This document shows positions 6,099 through 10,240 of a DNA stretch of 10,240 nucleotides, piece by piece. Source of the stretch: Pseudomonadota bacterium (lineage in GTDB: Bacteria; Pseudomonadota; Gammaproteobacteria; SZUA-229); assembly GCA_030836935.1 (NCBI GenBank), contig JAUPMA010000107.1, forward strand, positions 1 to 10,240, given 5' to 3'. The translations under genes and the position numbers were made by a program. The notes under the pieces were generated by a model. The model did not search any database. It saw only the letters and a program-made list of their open reading frames with translations, and was not told the origin of the DNA. Numbering within the stretch: position 1 is the stretch's first letter; the number at the start of each line of letters is the position of its first letter.

Positions 6099-6165
6099 GT
6101 AGGGCGGATAAGCGCAGCGCATCCGCCGATTACTCTGGTGGATGCGTTACGCTTATCCACCCTAC
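6099..6165. repeat. GTAGGGYGG-ended palindromic element in the sucA-sucB gap
   Basis: Two 29-base arms (6099-6127 and 6137-6165) are inverted copies that match at 25 of 29 positions, around a 9-base loop. The left arm begins GTAGGGCGGATAAGCGCAGC and the right arm ends GCTTATCCACCCTAC. Two of the four differences still allow G·U pairing in RNA, so the transcript would form a long hairpin. The sequence type, from memory, is a widely scattered bacterial intergenic repeat (REP/MITE-like, no coding capacity). There is no T-run after it, so it is not a classical terminator. Confidence 0.85.
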
Positions 6166-6212
6166 CAGACTGGTGGCGGATGCATTAAGTATAGCTTTGG
6201 ATAATTAAAAAA

Positions 6213-6328
6213 TTTGACACAGAGACACAGAGACACAGAGAACAAATAAATATTAAACTAGTATGAATTTATCGGACCAACACGGAAATCATTAACATAG
6301 CTCTGTGCCTCAGTGTCTCTGTGTCAAA
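6213..6328. repeat. MITE-like element with 28-bp inverted ends in the sucA-sucB gap
   Basis: The left end (6213-6240, TTTGACACAGAGACACAGAG...) and right end (6301-6328, ...CAGTGTCTCTGTGTCAAA) are inverted repeats that match at 26 of 28 positions. They enclose a 60-base AT-rich core (6241-6300) with no gene. The ends contain short internal repeats of GACACAGA. I see no convincing target-site duplication. The layout is that of a small non-autonomous mobile element, or of a hairpin-forming intergenic repeat mobilised in trans. It ends 23 bases before the sucB ATG, so it supplies almost the whole sucB leader. Confidence 0.75.
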
Positions 6329-6351
6329 ATCATCAACAAGAGTAAAAATAC

Positions 6352-7587
6352 ATGACGACAGAAATCAAAGTTCCCGCATTGCCCGAATCCGTTGCCGATG
6401 CACTGGTTGCAGCCTGGCACAAAAAATCCGGTGATGCAGTGAAGCGCGGCGAATCACTGGTGGATGTTGAAACCGATAAAGTGGTACTGGAAGTACCGGC
6501 GCCGGCCGATGGTGTTATGGGTGAAATTTTTCAGCCGCAGGGTTCAACCGTTGTGTCGCATCAATTGCTGGCGAACATGCAAGCCGGTTCTGCGCCAGCC
6601 ACGGCAGGTGCTGCAACTGTATCGGTTGCCAAAGCGGATGCAAATGTGGTGATTGCACCAGCTGCGCAAAAACTGATGGATGAACATCAAATATCCGCGG
6701 CACAAATCAGCGGCAGTGGCCGCGGTGGCCGCATTCTGAAAGAAGATGTATTGGCGCATATTGAAGCAGGTAGCAAGCCTGCTTTTAAACCACAATCAAC
6801 AACCGAGGCCGCCATGACGAAACCTGTCACCAGTACGCCAGCCATGAATGTAGCGGCCAATGAAATAACTGCAACAGATAACAGTGGTCGCATCGAAAAA
6901 CGTGTGCCCATGACGCGCTTGCGTGCACGCATTGCCGAGCGTCTGGTTGAAGCGCAACACACGGCGGCGATTCTCACCACGTTCAATGAAGTGAATATGC
7001 AGCCGGTAATGGAGTTGCGCAAAAAATATCAGGAAAAATTTGAAAAACAATATGGCGTCAAACTGGGATTCATGTCGTTTTTTGTCAAGGCCGCAATCGA
7101 GGCACTGAAAAAATTCCCGGCTGTGAATGCGTCCATTGATGGCAACGATATTGTGTATCACGGTTATTTCGATATTGGTGTTGCCGTGTCATCACCACGC
7201 GGTCTGGTGGTGCCGGTATTGCGCAATGCCGATCAAATGAATCTTGCCGAAATTGAAAAAGCCATTGCCGGCTTTGGTGAAAAAGCCAGAAGCAACACAT
7301 TGGCAATTGAAGACATCACCGGCGGCACATTTACATTATCCAATGGCGGCGTATTTGGTTCACTGTTATCCACGCCCATTCTTAATCCGCCGCAAAGCGG
7401 TATTTTGGGCATGCATAAAATTCAGGATCGCCCGGTGGTGGAAAATGGTGCCATTGTGGCGCGGCCAATGATGTATCTGGCGCTGTCTTACGATCATCGC
7501 ATTATTGATGGCAGCGAAGCGGTGCGGTTTCTCGTCACGATCAAAGAGTGTCTTGAAGATCCGGCACGGATGATTATCGGTGTTTGA
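6352..7587 (+). CDS. sucB: Dihydrolipoyl succinyltransferase, E2 of 2-oxoglutarate dehydrogenase
   Basis: SucB is the core of the 2-oxoglutarate dehydrogenase complex. It transfers succinyl from its lipoyl arm to CoA. The 411 residues match the usual length of about 400-410. A single lipoyl domain covers about 1-75, with lipoyl lysine K43 in [13 protein letters not shown]. An Ala/Pro-type linker precedes the peripheral-subunit-binding domain at about 100-138 ([14 protein letters not shown] to [16 protein letters not shown]). A second linker leads to the catalytic domain from R180 ([47 protein letters not shown]). The catalytic motif is DHRIIDG, with H382 and D386, near the end. The ribosome binding site is weak (AAGAG about 10 bases upstream), and the leader is largely a mobile-type repeat. 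The 285-base gap from sucA is unusually wide for partners in one complex. Confidence 0.97.
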   Translation: MTTEIKVPALPESVADALVAAWHKKSGDAVKRGESLVDVETDKVVLEVPAPADGVMGEIFQPQGSTVVSHQLLANMQAGSAPATAGAATVSVAKADANVVIAPAAQKLMDEHQISAAQISGSGRGGRILKEDVLAHIEAGSKPAFKPQSTTEAAMTKPVTSTPAMNVAANEITATDNSGRIEKRVPMTRLRARIAERLVEAQHTAAILTTFNEVNMQPVMELRKKYQEKFEKQYGVKLGFMSFFVKAAIEALKKFPAVNASIDGNDIVYHGYFDIGVAVSSPRGLVVPVLRNADQMNLAEIEKAIAGFGEKARSNTLAIEDITGGTFTLSNGGVFGSLLSTPILNPPQSGILGMHKIQDRPVVENGAIVARPMMYLALSYDHRIIDGSEAVRFLVTIKECLEDPARMIIGV

Positions 7588-7591
7588 TATT

Positions 7592-7659
7592 TGAGATGGG
7601 TAGGGTGGGCACCGCCCACCGATCAGATGGTGGGTGATGCCCACCCTACAACTGAGATG
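7592..7659. repeat. GTAGGGTGG-ended palindrome with 7-bp flanking direct repeat
   Basis: A 21-base arm at 7600-7620 (starting GTAGGGTGGGCACC) is repeated inverted at 7629-7649 (ending GCCCACCCTAC), with two differences and an 8-base loop. It shares its GTAGGGYGG ends with the element at 6099-6165. TGAGATG stands on both sides (7592-7598 and 7653-7659), which looks like a target-site duplication. Removing one copy with the element would leave sucB and lpd separated by about 17 bases. The element carries no gene but is read through by an open frame that continues into lpd. Confidence 0.8.
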
Positions 7660-7665
7660 TGTCGA

Positions 7666-9117
7666 ATGATTGATAAATATGACGTAGTGATTCTGGGCGC
7701 AGGCCCGGCCGGTTATGTCGCCGCGATTCGTTGCGCGCAACTCGGATTGAATACCGCCTGTGTTGATAACTGGCTGGATGCAAACAGCAAACCGGTTCTG
7801 GGCGGCACCTGCCTGAATGTTGGCTGCATTCCTTCCAAATCATTACTGGAATCATCCGAATTATTTGCTCACTGCCAGCATGGATTAGATGAACACGGCA
7901 TCAGTCTTGGCAAGGTGAGCCTTGACTTGACTACCATGATGTCGCGCAAGGAAAAGGTCGTCAGTGATTTGACCAAAGGTATTGAAGCGTTGTTCAAGGC
8001 CAACAAGGTGAACTGGATTCAGGGACGCGGTCGCTTGCTGGTAAATAAAAATGTGGAAGTTACCAGTCATGATGGCAAGGTGAGCAATGTGGCGGCGAAC
8101 AATGTGATTATTGCCACCGGTTCTTCACCCATCAATATTTCTGCGGCGCCATGCGATGGTGACATGATTGTTAATTCAACCGGCGCACTTGCATTTACCG
8201 GAGTACCAAAACGTTTGGGCGTGATCGGCGCCGGCGTCATTGGACTGGAGCTGGGCAGTGTCTGGAAACGCCTGGGCGCAGACGTGGTGATGATTGAAGC
8301 ACAGGAAGAATTTCTGGCCATCGCTGATGCGCAAATTGCCAGGGAAGCACAACGCGCATTAGGTAAACAGGGACTGGATATTCGTCTCGGTGCGCGATTG
8401 ATGTCAGCTGAAATTCAAGGCAAGGAAAAATCGCGCAAGGTGGCGGTGAAATATAAAGATGCCAAAGGCGAACACAGTGAAACTTTCGATAAACTGATTG
8501 TTGCCGTTGGCCGCCAACCCAATTCGCATCGTGTTTTTGAATCGGCCACCCAGCTGGTAATGGATGAACGCGGTTTCATTCATGTAAATTCACGCTGCGA
8601 AACATCCATTCCCGGAGTGTACGCCATTGGCGATGTGGTGCGCGGGCCGATGCTGGCACATAAAGGCTCGGAAGAAGGCGTGATGGTGGCAGAACTGATT
8701 GCCGGCCATGCCGCAAAGGTGAATTACGATCTGGTGCCATCCGTGATTTACACCCAGCCGGAAATTGCCTGGGTGGGTAAAACCGAACAGCATTTGAAAA
8801 CAGCGGGCGAGAATTATCGCACTGGATCATTTCCGTTTGTTGCCAGTGGCCGCGCCCGCGCTCTGGGCGACACCACCGGGCTGGTAAAAATTCTGGCGCA
8901 TGAAAAAACCGATCGCATACTCGGTGTGCACATCATCGGCCCGCAGGCATCGGAACTGATTGCGCAGGCGGTGCTGGCCATGGAAATGGGCGCCAGCAGC
9001 GAGGATGTAGCGCTTACCATGTTTGCGCACCCGACACTCGCAGAATCCTTCCATGAAGCGGCGCTGGCGGTGCATGGCCGGGCGATTCATATTGCGCAGA
9101 AACGCAGCAGCAAATAA
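7666..9117 (+). CDS. lpd: Dihydrolipoyl dehydrogenase, E3 of 2-oxoglutarate dehydrogenase
   Basis: This FAD flavoenzyme reoxidises the dihydrolipoyl arm of SucB with NAD+. It has 483 residues, the usual size. Residues 2-20 form the FAD fold (DKYDVVILGAGPAGYVAA). The redox-active disulfide is C49-C54 in GGTCLNVGCIPSK. The NAD-binding loop is GVIGAGVIGLELGSVW around 185-200, followed by the second FAD motif YAIGDVVRGPMLAHK. The dimer-interface acid-base pair is H455 and E460 in AHPTLAE. It most resembles the 2-oxoglutarate-complex form (LpdG) of pseudomonads, which fits its place between sucB and sucC. ATG 7666 (MIDKYDV) is chosen: ATG 7657 adds only MCR, and TTG 7591 would translate the palindromic repeat. 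The ribosome binding site is weak, with TGAG about 9 bases upstream inside the duplicated flank. It could also serve pyruvate dehydrogenase if no other lpd exists. Confidence 0.97.
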   Translation: MIDKYDVVILGAGPAGYVAAIRCAQLGLNTACVDNWLDANSKPVLGGTCLNVGCIPSKSLLESSELFAHCQHGLDEHGISLGKVSLDLTTMMSRKEKVVSDLTKGIEALFKANKVNWIQGRGRLLVNKNVEVTSHDGKVSNVAANNVIIATGSSPINISAAPCDGDMIVNSTGALAFTGVPKRLGVIGAGVIGLELGSVWKRLGADVVMIEAQEEFLAIADAQIAREAQRALGKQGLDIRLGARLMSAEIQGKEKSRKVAVKYKDAKGEHSETFDKLIVAVGRQPNSHRVFESATQLVMDERGFIHVNSRCETSIPGVYAIGDVVRGPMLAHKGSEEGVMVAELIAGHAAKVNYDLVPSVIYTQPEIAWVGKTEQHLKTAGENYRTGSFPFVASGRARALGDTTGLVKILAHEKTDRILGVHIIGPQASELIAQAVLAMEMGASSEDVALTMFAHPTLAESFHEAALAVHGRAIHIAQKRSSK

Positions 9118-9145
9118 TTTCTCCAACAAACTTTTCAGAATGCAA

Positions 9146-9172
9146 ATGATCGCGCACAATGTGCGCTTTCAT
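9146..9172 (+). other. Hairpin in the lpd-sucC gap
   Basis: GCGCAC (9152-9157) pairs perfectly with GTGCGC (9161-9166) over a 3-base AAT loop. ATGA (9146-9149) and TCAT (9169-9172) extend the stem beyond a small 2x2 internal loop. Only TTT follows the inner stem, so it is at most a weak terminator. A partial terminator or RNA-processing stem between the dehydrogenase genes and sucCD would be sensible, but this is inference. Confidence 0.4.
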
Positions 9173-9210
9173 CCATCCAAAGCAGTAGTTGATTTCTACG
9201 GAGCAGCCGC

Positions 9211-10240
9211 ATGAATCTTCACGAATACCAGGCCAAACATTTATTTGCCAAATATGGCATGCCAGTGCCCAACAACCGTGTGGTGAGTTCGGTGGGCGAC
9301 GTGCAGGCCGCACTCAATTCCCTCAGCGGCAAACGCTGGGTGGTGAAAGCACAGGTACATGCCGGCGGCCGTGGCAAGGCGGGCGGTGTAAAGCTGGTGA
9401 ATTCCGCAGATGAAGCCGCGCATGTAGTCGGCAAATTGCTGGGCACGCATCTCGTTACCTATCAGACCAACGCTAACGGCCAGCCTGTTAATCATGTGTT
9501 GCTGGAAGAAACCTGCGATATCGCACGCGAACTCTATGTCGGCGTGGTGATTGATCGCGCCACGCAGCGCGTGGTGATCATGGCCTCAACCGAAGGCGGT
9601 GTTGAAATTGAAAAAGTGGCCGCTGAAACACCGGAAAAAATTCTGCGCACCACAGTTGATCCCATGCTGGGGCTGATGCCTTATCAGTGCCGCAAGCTGG
9701 CATTCGGTTTGGGGTTGTCCGGCGATCAGATCAGTCAATTCACCAAACTGTTATCGGGTTTGGCCAAACTGTTTATCGAACGCGATTTGAGTCTGGTGGA
9801 AATCAATCCGCTGGTGGTCACCCAAGACGGAAAAATCTTGTGCCTCGATGGCAAAATCAATGTTGATGACAATGCCCTGTATCGCCAGCCCGAACTGATG
9901 GAAATGCGTGATGCCTCGCAGGAAGACGAACGCGAAAATCGCGCCAAGGAATGGGAGCTGAATTATATTGCACTCGATGGCAACATCGGCTGCATGGTGA
10001 ATGGTGCCGGCCTCGCCATGGCGACCATGGACATGATCAAGCTGCACAACGGTGATCCGGCGAATTTTCTGGATGTTGGCGGCGGTGCAACAAAAGAGCG
10101 TGTGGCCGAAGCGTTCAAAATTATCTTGTCCGATACCAAAGTTAAAACCGTGCTGGTAAATATTTTTGGCGGCATTGTGCGTTGCGATCTGATTGCAGAA
10201 GGCATTATCGGCGCAGTACAGGAAGTGGGTGTCAGCATTC
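9211..10240 (+). CDS. sucC: Succinyl-CoA synthetase beta subunit (3' end outside window)
   Basis: SucC pairs with SucD to convert succinyl-CoA, ADP (or GDP) and phosphate to succinate, ATP (or GTP) and CoA. It therefore uses the product of the complex encoded upstream. The frame runs open off the right edge after 343 residues of an expected 388 or so. The N-terminal ATP-grasp part begins [20 protein letters not shown]. The nucleotide-binding K46 and R54 lie in [14 protein letters not shown]. Metal-binding motifs follow in EINPLVV and [11 protein letters not shown]. The C-terminal ligase domain starts with [20 protein letters not shown] and contains [13 protein letters not shown] and [24 protein letters not shown] lies 7 bases upstream of the ATG. 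sucD is expected just beyond the window. The frame is intact as far as seen. Confidence 0.97.
   Translation, partial: MNLHEYQAKHLFAKYGMPVPNNRVVSSVGDVQAALNSLSGKRWVVKAQVHAGGRGKAGGVKLVNSADEAAHVVGKLLGTHLVTYQTNANGQPVNHVLLEETCDIARELYVGVVIDRATQRVVIMASTEGGVEIEKVAAETPEKILRTTVDPMLGLMPYQCRKLAFGLGLSGDQISQFTKLLSGLAKLFIERDLSLVEINPLVVTQDGKILCLDGKINVDDNALYRQPELMEMRDASQEDERENRAKEWELNYIALDGNIGCMVNGAGLAMATMDMIKLHNGDPANFLDVGGGATKERVAEAFKIILSDTKVKTVLVNIFGGIVRCDLIAEGIIGAVQEVGVSI

Noticed and set aside
6085..6195. AAGTA on both sides of the 6099-6165 palindrome as a target-site duplication
   Set aside because: Five bases at unequal distances from the element ends are likely by chance, unlike the tightly placed 7-base repeat at 7592/7653.
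6213..6240. GACACAGA tandem units suggesting a CRISPR or tandem-repeat array
   Set aside because: Only about three short units with no spacers, and the whole is one arm of an inverted repeat with 6301-6328.

Overview
The window is a stretch of chromosome from a gammaproteobacterium, most likely from a Pseudomonas-like lineage. The basis is the gene order sucA-sucB-lpd-sucC, all on the + strand, with lipoamide dehydrogenase placed between sucB and sucC as in pseudomonads. The four proteins also align closely, from memory, with Pseudomonas and E. coli SucA, SucB, LpdG and SucC. No rRNA or taxon-specific marker is present, so the assignment stops at class level.

Layout. Positions 3-170 hold the 3' end of a NUDIX-type hydrolase gene. 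Next comes an ORF6N-domain (KilA-N/phage-antirepressor-like) DNA-binding protein (299-880), followed by a decayed second copy of its own 3' end (942-1094). Positions 1229-2694 hold a compact three-gene accessory cassette. It has its own strong-looking promoter and a repeat-rich operator region. Gene 1 has a SeqA-like N-terminal domain joined to a C-terminal half resembling RAMA/DUF4357. Gene 2 has an N-terminal winged-helix region resembling HARE-HTH. Gene 3 is unrecognised and overlaps gene 2 by ATGA. A conserved hypothetical gene on the - strand (2758-3126) then lies divergent from sucA.

Positions 3208 to 10240 are core metabolism. sucA (E1o), sucB (E2o) and lpd (E3) encode the complete 2-oxoglutarate dehydrogenase complex, which converts 2-oxoglutarate to succinyl-CoA. 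sucC (truncated by the window edge) encodes the succinyl-CoA synthetase beta subunit, which uses that product for substrate-level phosphorylation.

The operon is peppered with palindromic intergenic elements. The sucA-sucB gap carries a GTAGGGYGG-ended palindrome and a separate MITE-like element with 28-bp inverted ends. The sucB-lpd gap carries a second GTAGGGTGG-ended palindrome flanked by a 7-bp direct repeat that looks like a target-site duplication. A degenerate palindrome of similar style sits after the NUDIX gene.

The most novel-looking part is the three-gene cassette. By domain inference it could be a small reader or silencer of modified DNA, or an orphan part of a restriction or defence locus. 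That is a hypothesis from sequence resemblance, not a demonstrated function.
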